This document shows positions 51,086-62,590 of a DNA stretch of 64,000 nucleotides, piece by piece. Origin of the DNA: Alviniconcha marisindica (Eukaryota > Mollusca > Gastropoda > Provannidae); the NCBI GenBank assembly GCA_018857735.1, contig JABMCL010002092.1:35001-99000 (forward strand). Direction: 5' to 3'. Every line of letters starts with the position of its first letter. The first letter of the stretch is position 1. The notes beneath the pieces were generated by a model. That model was not told where the DNA came from. It saw nothing but the letters and a program-made list of their open reading frames with translations, and made no database searches. The position numbers and the translations under genes were made by a program.

Positions 51086-51679
51086 GAAGAGAGTTTATTT
51101 CTGGCTATGCCCCCTGTTAATAGGAAATTACACCATGAGCAACATGTTCCCAGCATAAAGTCATACTGCTCATGTCTCATCCTGTTCAACAGTTCCCAAT
51201 TCTTGAGAACATAAGTGGGCATGCAGAGAGAGAAAGAGAGATTGGGGGGGGGGGGGGGGGGTTGCCTACATGTATTAAACATCATGGAATGGCTACCTGA
51301 GATCCCACTGTATCGATTTTGTCTTCCACTAGAAACATATGGTACTGGTGAGCAACCAAACTGCCATATGAAAAACAGGGATTTTCAAACACTCAATGCC
51401 CCCACCCCAAATGACATCAAAGTAAACTTAATGCCGCTCACATTAAAATCTGCCTGCTTCCAAAGGGAGTCTGCATGTTTTGTACTTAATAGTCATAATA
51501 CACTATTCCTCAAAACAGGGATAATGATTCAGCTCTAGTGAATCACCCCTTGGGTGAAAGTGTTTAGATAATACACTATTAATTATCCACTGAAAAAAAG
51601 CAACAACAAAAACATACCTGAAATAACTCAAGGAAAGGCAGTGCAAAGTAAATGCCCACCCACCTCAGAAAGCAAGCCA

Positions 51680-51844
51680 CACTGTGGTGCCACTGGGTCC
51701 ACAGTATAATCTTGAACACCAGCAACGCCACACTGTGGCACCACTGGGTCCACAGCATAATCCTGAACACCAGCGACGCCACACTGTGGCACTACTGGGT
51801 CCATGGCATAATCTTGAACACCAACAACACCACACAGTGGCACC
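51680..51844. repeat. 51-bp minisatellite, about three copies
   Basis: The unit cactgtggcaccactgggtc, cacagcataatcttgaacac, cagcaacgcca is repeated with few changes. Because 51 is a multiple of three, it leaves open frames on both strands (repeated GVAGVQDYAVDPVVPQ); these are not taken as genes. Confidence 0.95.
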
Positions 51845-54800
51845 ATAATCTCATACCACCAAATTGCAATGTGGCCAAATCCTGATTGATAAAATCTCAG
51901 AAGACAGAAGACTGCACATGGGAACTGAGGTATCTAGAATGATGTTTATATTATAACAATCAATGAGTGCCCTTTAACATGTATGTTATTTGGTGTAAAC
52001 TCTAGCCTATTTCCTGGGCTGACCAGAGCACCTCTGCTCACAGCTTGTTAGTGCTACATCCCAACCTGTCCACTGTTCTGATTAGTCGAAAGGGCCTGTC
52101 CATTCAGGTGTCTATCTCTTTAGAGGACCCAAGGATTCAAGAAAGTGTATTCCTTTGGAGTATGGAGGATTAAAAATAGTTATCAAAACAAATTTCTTGT
52201 CACATTTTAGTTTGTTTGTTTTTGGTTTGTTTTTGTCATCACATTTAATTACATAGTTAATGTTTTATCCTGCTAGGGTCGAAGGCTCGGTAGCAGCCTT
52301 AAAATGTGTGGATACACATCATCAAACTGAGACTATCTGAATTCTCAAACTGCTTGTGACAGGAGCATTACAACAGCTTTCAATCTGTCTCCCTTTTGCT
52401 TTGGCCACGTTTCCTCTGTGTGATTAAACCCAAGATGATATCATGTGATTACTGTAATGCAACATTAAATGCTTAAACACTGATAATAAAAAATAATTTA
52501 AAAATCCCACAGATCCATGAAACCAAGCAGACCCCACTTCAGGCAATAAGATACAGAAACAAATTACAGGCCCTATATATATTATATATATATATATATC
52601 AATATATATTATCAAGAGTTCAAAGCCCACAGAGTCTGTCTGGTACAGGTTAGTGTAACCTCCAAATCAACCACATGATGCATGTCACTAAAAAACAAAT
52701 ATGGCTTTTATGTTTGAGTTATAACGTCCCTTCGCGAATTTAGATTCTGATGGTTTTATTGCTGAGCATCAACAACATCTCATTCTCAGTCATCAAGGTT
52801 TTGCTGTTTGAGATTCCACTGGGTTACCCCAGTTTATTGTAAATAAACCTTTATCCAAGCTTGTGTTCATAAATAAAACCTGCAAGGTAATTAAAGGAAA
52901 AAGAACACAAAATAAACACATCCAACCCAGAAAGCAAGTAACCGTTCCCCCCCCCCCCCCCCCCCCCACCCACCACCAGATATAAACACATCTGTACCTT
53001 TAACTAAACTGCCAACAATAATTCATGCCATATGTTTGTGAGTAGCGAAGCTAGGTGAGTGGCACAGAGGCATGGTATGTCTAGGAGTGGACCACAGAAA
53101 GAAAAGAAGAAAAAAACTGATTCTGTCTGCAGTCAGCAGGTGAGCAGAACAAGTGGATGCACAGCACTTCCTGACACAGGAGGAATCCTGTCCTGAAAAC
53201 CAGGCACCAAACTAATGGCCCTGACCTGAGCACCTGTCACAGCCATCAATTTCACAATACACAGTTGGGTCCTTCCACCATCCCACCCATAAAAGTGGTG
53301 AAGCTTGAACTGTGCCCTAATCAGAGGCTATAGTCACAAATGTATGTAGTTTACCAACACTGTTATTGTTAAGTGACAGCCTTCCACAGTGAGTGAAACA
53401 GCATCAACCACTGACCGTTGACAGGCCAGACATTAATACTCAGTACTGGTACATGTATGTATTCATGGGCCATATCAAATTATCAATTAATTACCACTTA
53501 TTGTTAACATGACAAAAGTTTCTGCTGAGTAGTGCATTCTGTGTTTCTCTCCCTCTCTTGTCTGCAGTAGAATTGTTTACTTTCAGGCTATCATTTCACT
53601 TATTATTATTCTGCACTGTTAGAAACAGGTTAAAATACAAAGTTAAAAGAGTGACCTTTCTGTACTTTGCCAAAGGGACCAACATTTTATCATCTGCATT
53701 TCATTGCACAACCTCACCCAAGGCAGTCACACCACACAAACAGCCTGAGGAGTTGCTACACTGTGTCAAAATTCCATCCAGGTTGCCTAGCTCATAGGGC
53801 TCACTTCTGGTGGAACTGTCCTGTAAGCCAAAAATAAAACCTTAACTCTTTTAGTAAAAGAGCCTTAGAAGACTGCAACTGCTGTTACAACTGTAATAAA
53901 ATGTTTTGAGTTTTTACTGATTTATTCATTCTTCACCCAAGCATAACAGCCCACACAAAAATAGGACAGCAGCATAACAGGTTCACTTTGTACCACCAGT
54001 GCGTGCATTTGGAGGTTCGCCAGTTAATATATCACTATTAGTTTGCTTCTGGGTTATTCCTGGGCATTCCCCTTTAGAAATCTCAATCAATACTCAGCCT
54101 ATAGAAAGGTTTGAGCCCTCTTTTTTTTCTTCTCTTTTTTTACCTGGCATCATAAAATCAAGCCAGCACTCAGACTGTTCAAGCATAAGCTTGAAGAATA
54201 TTGCAAGATCTGGTCTAAGTAAGTGTGACAGCACAGCCGTTCCACTTTAGGTTTAGTAGTTTTCTTCCACACTGGCAGAGATTACTGCTATGCTGACTTC
54301 CACAGGCTTCATTAAAACAGAATCTGAGAAAATGGCAGCCATGGGCAATAGTTTCATACAGCAGAAGCCCCAAAATTACAGAGAAATTAGCCTGTCGACC
54401 GTGTCACTTGAGATAACACAACTTTGTCTGAAATACCATCAGTGTCATTAAAACCTCACTGGAGGTTAACATAATTATTGTTGTTTGAAATTTGAAAGAT
54501 AGCACTTCCAAATTTCTCAGAAAAAGCATGGAAACATGGCAGCTACATGATATACTGGTATGATAGACATGCCAAGTTTAAATCCCTTCAAAAGTCATTC
54601 AAACCTTTTTTTCTTGGAGGGGGGGAGGGATCATGTATGTGACAACCATTCAAACTATCAAAGACTAAATCAGGCTCTATAAGAATTAAGTCAGGAAGAG
54701 CAATCTGCAGTTTTATCTTTCCCTAGCTGCTGTGATATCAAAGCAGGTCATGGCCAACTGATCAGTTGGGGTTATTAATATTATTAGGCAAAGTTTTACT

Positions 54801-57800
54801 AGAAAGACAATGTTTACACAGTCTCTGACAGTCTTAAAAAAGAAAGGAAAAAAAAAAGTTTTTTTGCCTTGTTGCAGCCAGAGGAACATTCACCATTACA
54901 AGACCAAGTTCTACCTTGAACAAAGGCTTTGGTGAAGGTTACTTATTTCCTTGAAACCAGGTTGCCAGAGAGAAAATTAAAATGCATGCAGGAAGTGTTC
55001 CATTACAACGATCAGCCTTGTTGTTGTTGTGTTTTTTTTTGGGGGGGGGGGGACAAAAATCTGAAAACCAGCTGCACTGCTGGAGTTCTACTTCTAGCCA
55101 AGTAAAATTTCATCCGGCTTTTCCCCCCTGCTGCCATTCATCTGTTGATGCAGCACGGAGGCCCGGAGAGGCTGGGCCCGGGTCTGTGTGTCCAGGTCTG
55201 TGTGCCCAGATCGATAGCCAGATCTGTAGCACCTATAGCTACACCACGGCTGATTGATCCCGCTTGCTATTCCAGGCCACAGCCCTCCCTCCTCTCTCTG
55301 GCAAACAGCCATCCCATTTTTTTAAGACTTCTGCTTGCATGCCTGCAACACCCATGCCCCCTCCTCACCAGTTCCCGGACTCTGGAGCTAAATACCATCC
55401 AGACTGGGTGAAAGTGACCTGCAGAATTTATGCGTTGGACTTGGAGTAAACCATAACACACAAAAAGCTAATGACGGCAGAGTAGCATGAGAACCCCAGT
55501 CTATCGAAATTCAAATGTAATGCTGTCCTACCTTTAATTTTCCATCAGAAACAATGTTGTCCTCTGTTCAAACACACATTATCTTCACTGCACATGTAAT
55601 AATCATATACCCAAGTCAGAAACACCCAATATAGTACATTAATTAGTATATCAGCATCTATATTTATGTGAATATATAATATATACTGAACACTGATATA
55701 AGTTATCAATAGATTAAATATAATTCACAATATTAAATATGATACATTTCACCAAGTTTGAGCTTGAATGGATAAGAATACACAGAGCAACATGACATTA
55801 AGTAAAGCATCTGATGCCACCATGACCTTGAACAAAAGTCAAGGTCACTGAAAGTGGTATGAACAGTTGAAACTCTGAAAGCAAAACTGTACCTTACGCA
55901 AAGGTTGATGGCAATGACATGGACAGATCATGTAATATTAATTATAGTGTTCCACAGACAGTCTCATCAATCCTTAAATAAACCATACCATGCCATCAGA
56001 TCTATTATATGTTTGGAATTCATCAGTCACATTATACTACAGGCATGAACCTGTTGTTTACAATAATGTTTGACTGGCTGTAACCAGAATTCTATTCAGG
56101 TTTGAAAGATATGTTTACATAATATGTATACACAAACATCCAAAGGACAAGAAGACAGCTCTTACAGTTACACACAGACAAATACCAATACGCACATGCA
56201 CCCCCCATGTATATCATGGCTGACTTGTGTTCTTTTCTCTCTTCTTCTTCTTTTTATCCACTTATCACATCATTGGTGCAATGATGCAGCTATCTAATCT
56301 ATCCATTTCTCAGTCTACACCCAGCATACAATCAAAATAAAAGTACATGTGTAATCTGTCTTTCATGATATCAGAAATAAGACAGAGTGAAAGTCCAGCT
56401 GAAGATGGCAACACTGTGAGGTAATCGTGTGCTGTATACATAATTTACATTCAAATTCATCTAACTGAAGTACTGGAGATAAAAAATAAATAAAGTACTG
56501 AGTACGTAATGGCAGTGGCCACATTCATAAATTAATAGCTAAACAACAACAAATAACCGCAGAGATAACATTTCAAAAGTGAACATTCAGCAAAACTGCA
56601 GGACTGTCTGCACAGAACTGCATCTATGCTGTCATCTACTTCAGTCAAACTTAATATTGCAGAGCTCTGCAACATTAATTTGCAGCTAAAAAGCAGGAGA
56701 ATAAATCTTCGCACATCCATCCATCACATTCACACAGGACAGGAACAAGACAAGCCAGCACGCAAGGTCAGGTCGTGAAGAAGAGAGCAAAAAGTGACCT
56801 CCATCTGAGGGGAAAGGACAAACGGCACAATGACACCCAGTGTGCGCCAACTGAATTTCAAACCTCAGGTTATTCCACCTAGTCACCACTACAAGTATCC
56901 TTACGGGAGCCCAGACATCAACCTGACAAAGACAAAAGTCAGCTAAGTTCTGTTTCCGCCATGCAGAGAGCTAAGTGAGGCTTCATAAGCCATCAAATGA
57001 GGCAGGTCCCTGAGGGTTCAAAGTGAGGTCAACCTGGCTGACATGACTTCCCATCATACCTGCTGTTCAGGAGACCATGCATCCCTGAAGCACTGGGGAA
57101 AAGCCTGCTGTGTCTTGGAAAGGCAAATATATATAATATTATATTGCAACTGAACCCGAACCTCCTGCAGATGTCTGTAAAATATGATATCTAAAATGAG
57201 CAATATTAAATTTAAAGGAAGCTGATAGAATCTGGTATAGAACTAGAAGCTGTGCGTTCAATGGGTCTAGCTAGTGAAGTGCTCCCTGGGGACAAACCAC
57301 AACTGTTACAGCCTTACTATCCCCTTGATAGTCCATATACTGAATAGGGCCTGTTGCAGGCAAAACAAACAGAAAATACACATAATTAATAAGAAGAGGT
57401 GCCATTGTTTGTGCATGGCTAGTAGCTCTGAACTCTGGACAGGAAGGTGGCCAGGGACAGAGCAGTGCATGACAAGTCTGGGGGACATAGTTCAACCCAG
57501 GGCATACAATTTACAAAAAATACTGGCAATCTGTCTTCACAGCTATGTGAATTTAAGTCATTTAACTGCTGCACTGCACAACTTCAAAAGTTAGGGAATC
57601 AACCCAAACTAAAACACACACAAACCCCCTCCGCCAAAACAAACCTGACCTATCTGCATGCAGTGTTAGAATAAGACAGTAATCTGTTGGGTGCAGGAGT
57701 ACTGATGTTCAAACAACTGATTCACAGTCACACCATATTACATTCATGTACACATGTACATGCATTGTCTCATGCTGAGGACTAATGATTTACAAAGGCA

Positions 57801-59190
57801 TGTACAGTTACATGTTCCTTTAGCAAACAAGTCTTATTTGAGTTATTTGAAGAAGCATACTGGTTTGGCTGGAAGAGGTCAATAAATCATTACACCATTA
57901 TCATCAAACAGTTGGTGGCACACAAAGTGATTCTGTACGTTATATATTCAAAGACATTTTTTTAATTTTGTAACAACTAATTTTTTTTTAAATTGGGAAA
58001 CTCCTGAAATCATAAATGTTGTATTATATAACATATGAATTTATGATGGACCAGTTCAAGAGTGGGACTGTTGAAAAGTTTTTCAAAAGCAATGATGTCT
58101 ACCCCTCTCCTTTGTCACACACAATAATGGACTAAATAATATTATGAATGCTGAAATAACCAGTCCTTGTGAAATTCTCAGGGTTGGTGGACTGAAGACT
58201 AAAGTATTCTTACTGCCCAGCCACCCATCAAGGCCACGCCTGGGCAGAATACATGTAGTTCATCAAATCACAAGTAAAAGCCTGGCTTGCTGTTCATCAC
58301 ATACCACAACACCTCACTTTGTATCACTCAGAAACTGTGATAGAGAATCGTGAAGAAGTCTGGAAGAATGAAGCTGAATGGCCTGGGAAAGGCAAAAATT
58401 AGAAAATGAAAGTCCTGTCACTGTCAGTAGGACTCAGTAGTAGGAGAAATGTGTATACATGTATGCAATTCTCTCTGTTCTGACCTACTCCAGGCTTTAA
58501 AGTAAGTAAACAGAGACTGCATTCATAATGATGGGTAAGACTAAGACTAGTAAGAGGGGACTTTAATTTAGACTGCATCAGCACAGCTTTCACCACTGAG
58601 GGGAACAAATTCTCACTCTCAGGGTTTAACCCTAATAATAGTATTAACACTATATAACAGCAACACATTCAACAAAAAATGATGTGATGAATGACCAATT
58701 ATCTACGACATACACCTGAATGAACTGCTACATGTGATCACGGTTGCGCCAGTGCTCTGACTCGAACTCGGACTGTGTCGGAGTTGTAAATCAACACGCC
58801 CCAGTCATCAAGTGATGATCTGGCAGGAAAGAATGTGAATTCTGCCGCCGAATCTGGCTTATCTATACACATGTATGCCTGTCACTTTTGTCAGCAGAGA
58901 TCTCTCCACAGTCTTTGACATCACCAAATACTTTCTTTGGAGTACCCCAAACTCAAGGCTAAGTTCATTTAGGCTGTCAACTGACCTTTTTTTAGTACAG
59001 GCTTTAACCATCTAACCTAATAAGGGAGAAAGAAACTGGAGGGATGAATCACTTCACCCCAAGTACTCAGTGAGTCAGTGAATCAGCTACCTGTAGCTGA
59101 AAGTCCTACCAAAACCAGGCTAACTTTGTGGCTGGTACTTTAGGTCAAGCTGTGCCCTTATGGGCACTGCCACTGGAGGTGGGGGCAAAG

Positions 59191-59191
<1 letters not shown>
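51845..59191. other. CNNM intron body, no recognised exon
   Basis: Long intron between the exons at 59863 and 47816. AT-rich, with an AT run at 52570-52605, poly-C at 52947-52967, poly-G at 55042-55052 and small repeats. The more GC-rich 55080-55450 stretch has frames of 60-90 codons without recognisable domains. Nothing else can be assigned. Confidence 0.5.
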
Positions 59192-59287
<96 letters not shown>

Positions 59288-59309
59288 GTGTGTGAGAAGA
59301 GAGCGAGAG

Positions 59310-59364
<55 letters not shown>

Positions 59365-59440
59365 AGAGAGAGAGAGAGAGAGCAAGAGAGAGAGAGAGAG
59401 AGGGAGAGAGAGAGGGGGAGGGAGGGAGAGAGAGAGAGAA
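59192..59440. repeat. (GA)n-(GT)n-(GA)n compound microsatellite
   Basis: GA 59192-59254, GT 59255-59294, a short ga/gcga block, GT 59312-59362, then GA to about 59440. It lies ~420 bp downstream (transcript sense) of a CNNM exon donor. Confidence 0.98.
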
Positions 59441-59857
59441 CTCAGACCTCTATTACTCAAGGATTGAGATTTTAGGCAGTACTTGAGCCTATTCTTACAA
59501 TCTGTCCTTGAGAGAGAGAGTTATTTCTGGCTATGTCAGTATAATAAATATGCGTGCAAGGTACATGATCCATAGGTCACTGATGACCATGTTCAAACAT
59601 ACTCCTCAGAGTCTGTAATTCTTTAACATTTTTTTGTGCAACAATACTGTTGAGAGCTTGTGCTATTATTTAGAGTGTTAACTGTTATACACTAAGTATA
59701 GTCTCAATTCTTACTTCAAGTGTAGTACTAGTAGAAGAAGAAATAAAGAGAATCACAGAATTATAGCTAATAAGTGCAGGTAAATGTGACATAATGAAGT
59801 AAAAAGTACACCATGGTGATGCATACAAGTTAGTCATAAAAAAGAAAGAATAATTCA

Positions 59858-60010
<153 letters not shown>

Positions 60011-60045
60011 TCAAATTTGAAGAAAGAAAAGAACACTTGACATAC

Positions 60046-60190
60046 TGCAGTGGTACATAATAATAGTAATGTACATGTATGTGTTTATCATGCGCTAATT
60101 GATGCCCTCAGCATTCGCATGAAGATGATACACCTGAACAAACCCTACTCACACAATTTACACAGAGCATTATTTGCGACCAAAAAAATA
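60046..60190 (-). mobile_element. LINE 3' tail, family T, copy 3
   Basis: The minus strand from about 60175 reads ataatgctctgtgtaaattg, then a diverged middle, then gctgagggcatcaattagcg and catgataaacacatacatgt, ending acattactattatt. It is an older copy of the tails at 7631 and 47522, and lacks the GT array upstream. It lies ~40 bp upstream of the exon at 60006, in the acceptor-side intron. Confidence 0.78.
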
Positions 60191-60629
60191 GAAACAAAAA
60201 TACATAATAATAATAATAATATGAACAGGATGCCAAACAAATGAACCAAATGAATAAAAGCATGTGTGCACATGTACCAAACATAAGGTACAGGTCTGTT
60301 AAGGAAACAATCAAAGAATCAATTAGATAATACCAAATGAAAATGTCTACAGTGCCACTAAAAAACCCATATGGCAGCCTCACAGTGCTTTACAATGACA
60401 TTATAAACATGAAGCTGCATTACAAATCAAAATTTTATATGTGGGGGCAGGGGGTCAAACTACTGACATACAAAAACATGTTTATTATTAATAATAATGG
60501 AGGGGGGAGGGGGGAATATGAGGACACCAGTGGCAGAAACTACATTTAGCTCCAAAGTCAATCAACATCAGTGAACAAGGGGTCAAAATGCACTATAAAA
60601 TCTCAACCCCTACAACTACAAGGCCCAAG

Positions 60630-61345
60630 GACAAGCTGCACCAAAGGCAAAGAGCGGTGAAAGAGCTGGCCCATGAATTTGCCCCCATCTTCACAAGATC
60701 TCTTGTCCAGGCTGTTGTGCCATCACACTGGCTGAAAGTGAAAGTTCATGTTAGTTCATAGTATTACTAGTTGTTATGCAGTCTGAGAAAGGGCAGAAAT
60801 TTGTATAAAATTCAAACTACCTTCATGCATGGGAAATATATATGTACAAGACCTGTCTCCCTCAGCTCAGTGGTTTGCAAGAAGATGGAGCACATAGTCT
60901 AGTGGTTAACTATCTCATCATGCGACACATGCAGTAAAGTGGCATCTTCTACCCTCTCCAGCAAGGCTTCTGTCTGAGCCTCTCACGTGAGACCCAGCTA
61001 CTGGAGTTCAATGACTTCATCACAAACATGCAGAAAAATGCCCTACCTGATACAGTGATAGTGATGCATTAACTATGGATTTTTTCAAAGCCATTAAATT
61101 GATTAATAAAGTTGACCACAACCTATTTGTATTTTTAAACTCAAACACTATATTATCTATATATCTATGGTCACATGGTGTGCATGGCAGAGTAAACTCT
61201 TGAATTCAGGCCATTCTGTTGGGAAGGACCAAGGCCATTCTGGTTGATGGCAAACAGTCAGACTACATCTATGTTGATAAGGGGTGCTGCAGGGCTTAGC
61301 CCTTGGACCATGCCTTTTCCTCTAAACATGCATGACACATCTGCC
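60630..61345 (+). mobile_element. decayed non-LTR reverse transcriptase relic
   Basis: No long open frame, but conceptual reading across frames and stops shows the order of a LINE reverse transcriptase. Near 60650-60740 is VKELAHEFAPIFTRSLVQAV then VPSHWLKVKV. Near 60855-60905 is PVSLSSVVCKKMEHIV. Near 60960-61020 are remnants of the 'GF..G.SCETQL.E' block. Near 61285-61325 is GVLQGLALGPCLFL, the degraded 'GVPQGSVLGP' motif. The 'AFDKV'-like middle is partly deleted. It is inactive, lies opposite to CNNM in its intron, and is distinct in sequence from the LINE at 8-10 kb. Confidence 0.82.
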
Positions 61346-61814
61346 AGTGCCAACATGGCTGTCATTGTCAAGACAAAAGCAGTAAAGAATGTGCACAAAA
61401 AGGTGGCAACATTCAGTAAATTTGCTTATCACAAAAAGTCTGAACAGATCGGAACATCGCACATGGCATCATTTTCCAAAGATGAACTGTGCAGCAGAAT
61501 GTATGTTGGCAAATCGAGTTCTCGTCTACCATGGGACTTGGTAATGAGATAAGCTAAAACCAAGGCTGTCGCCATTTTTTCTCAGTCACATTTGATGTCA
61601 ACGTGCGTTTTGTTTTCAGTTTCATAATCTGCCACCCTTGATTAAATAATGCTGACAGCATGACTAGGCATATGGCCCTATTATGGGTCATTCCAAATCC
61701 CATTTCTGGGACTGTGTCCTCTGTCCAGTGAACTGAAAATATCACTGATCAATATGGCAATGTATACAATTTCTGGTCAGTCTGAAAGTGATAAAAAGAC
61801 TGAGTCTTCTTCCA

Positions 61815-61838
61815 GATATATATATATAGATATATATA

Positions 61839-61873
<35 letters not shown>
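61815..61873. repeat. (AT)n microsatellite
   Basis: About 58 bp of AT with gatat and ctatat interruptions. Self-complementary. Confidence 0.97.
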
Positions 61874-61876
<3 letters not shown>

Positions 61877-62234
61877 CCTGTGCCAAAAGGTGCTCGGCGA
61901 GGACCATCCATTTTTTGGTCGTAAATGCTTCTTCAGGTTTAAGTTTTCTCTGAACAAACCTAACTTTATCTGAAAGAGTATGCACCAAAGAGATAATAAA
62001 GATAAACTTGACTCCCAAAGTCAGTTTTAGAGTTAGTAAAATATGAAAATTTACACCAAGTCCGGGCCGAAAATCGGCAAAGGAAGGGTGGACATTTCGG
62101 GTGCACCGCTTCAGTTGTCGTTTTGTTTGCATCTTTCTTCTTTAGGCAATTTTCCCTTTGCTGCCTGACAGGACATAGTCAAAGCTTTTTAATGCTTGAG
62201 AAAACGGCTCATAACTATTTGTAAAATCTGAATA
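61874..62234. other. unassigned, possible repeat adjoining the AT array
   Basis: A minus-strand open frame (62132 down into the AT array) contains KLKPEEAFTTKKWMVLAEHL, but no family is recognised. Its end in the AT array suggests a mobile-element fragment rather than a gene. Confidence 0.35.
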
Positions 62235-62262
62235 ATTGAAATAAACATATGTTTATTTCAAT
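62235..62262. repeat. perfect 28-bp palindrome
   Basis: attgaaataaacat followed immediately by its reverse complement, with no loop. Confidence 0.97.
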
Positions 62263-62541
62263 CGAAACGCATTGGGTCCGGTTCCGATGCTGACGAAAAC
62301 GTTCGTCTGCTACTATTCACTGCGGACTTGTGGGTGGTGAAACAAAGAAGCTGTTGCTAAAATCAGTGTTTAGTTGAAAGCAGTGATAATGAAAGCGTTG
62401 GATTCCGTTCGTAATAAAAAAAATCAAGTTTAAAATTTCAAGTTTTTATTTTGTCAGTCCGTTACGATCGAAGAATTGCAGATTCTGGGGATAAACGTCT
62501 ATTTTGTGACCGCGGTCTTTTTGCACAAAGCGCGGCCATGT

Positions 62542-62560
62542 TTACCCACAGTGCTTTGCG
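62542..62560 (+). promoter_or_regulatory. ZNF143/Staf-like promoter site
   Basis: ttacccacagtgctttgcg closely follows the known ZNF143 (Staf) binding consensus, roughly TWCCCAYAATGCAYYGCG; the AA-to-AG change and the TT near the end are the differences. It lies 19 bp upstream of an ATG in strong context. ZNF143 sites are typically close to transcription starts of housekeeping genes. Confidence 0.5.
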
Positions 62561-62578
62561 CCTACTTTCTCTTCAAAC

Positions 62579-62590
62579 ATGGAAGGAACG
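62579..62590 (+). CDS. possible first coding exon, four codons, of a plus-strand gene
   Basis: ATG GAA GGA ACG is followed immediately by gtgagt, an excellent donor. The ATG has A at -3 and G at +4, a strong Kozak context, and the ZNF143-like site is just upstream. No second exon could be identified before the right edge, so the product is unknown. If real, this gene starts inside a CNNM intron, in the opposite direction. The evidence is circumstantial. Confidence 0.35.

Noticed and set aside
51579..51885. Open frames with repeated 17-residue units on both strands
   Set aside because: The 51-bp minisatellite period is divisible by three, which keeps frames open on both strands. There is no other coding evidence.
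55080..55450. GC-richer patch with 60-91-codon frames in the CNNM intron
   Set aside because: No domain match, and CNNM phase already connects 59863 to 47816 directly, so it is not a missing CNNM exon.
61749..62132. 127-codon minus-strand frame near the right end
   Set aside because: It runs into the AT array and has no recognisable family or splice context; more likely a mobile-element fragment.
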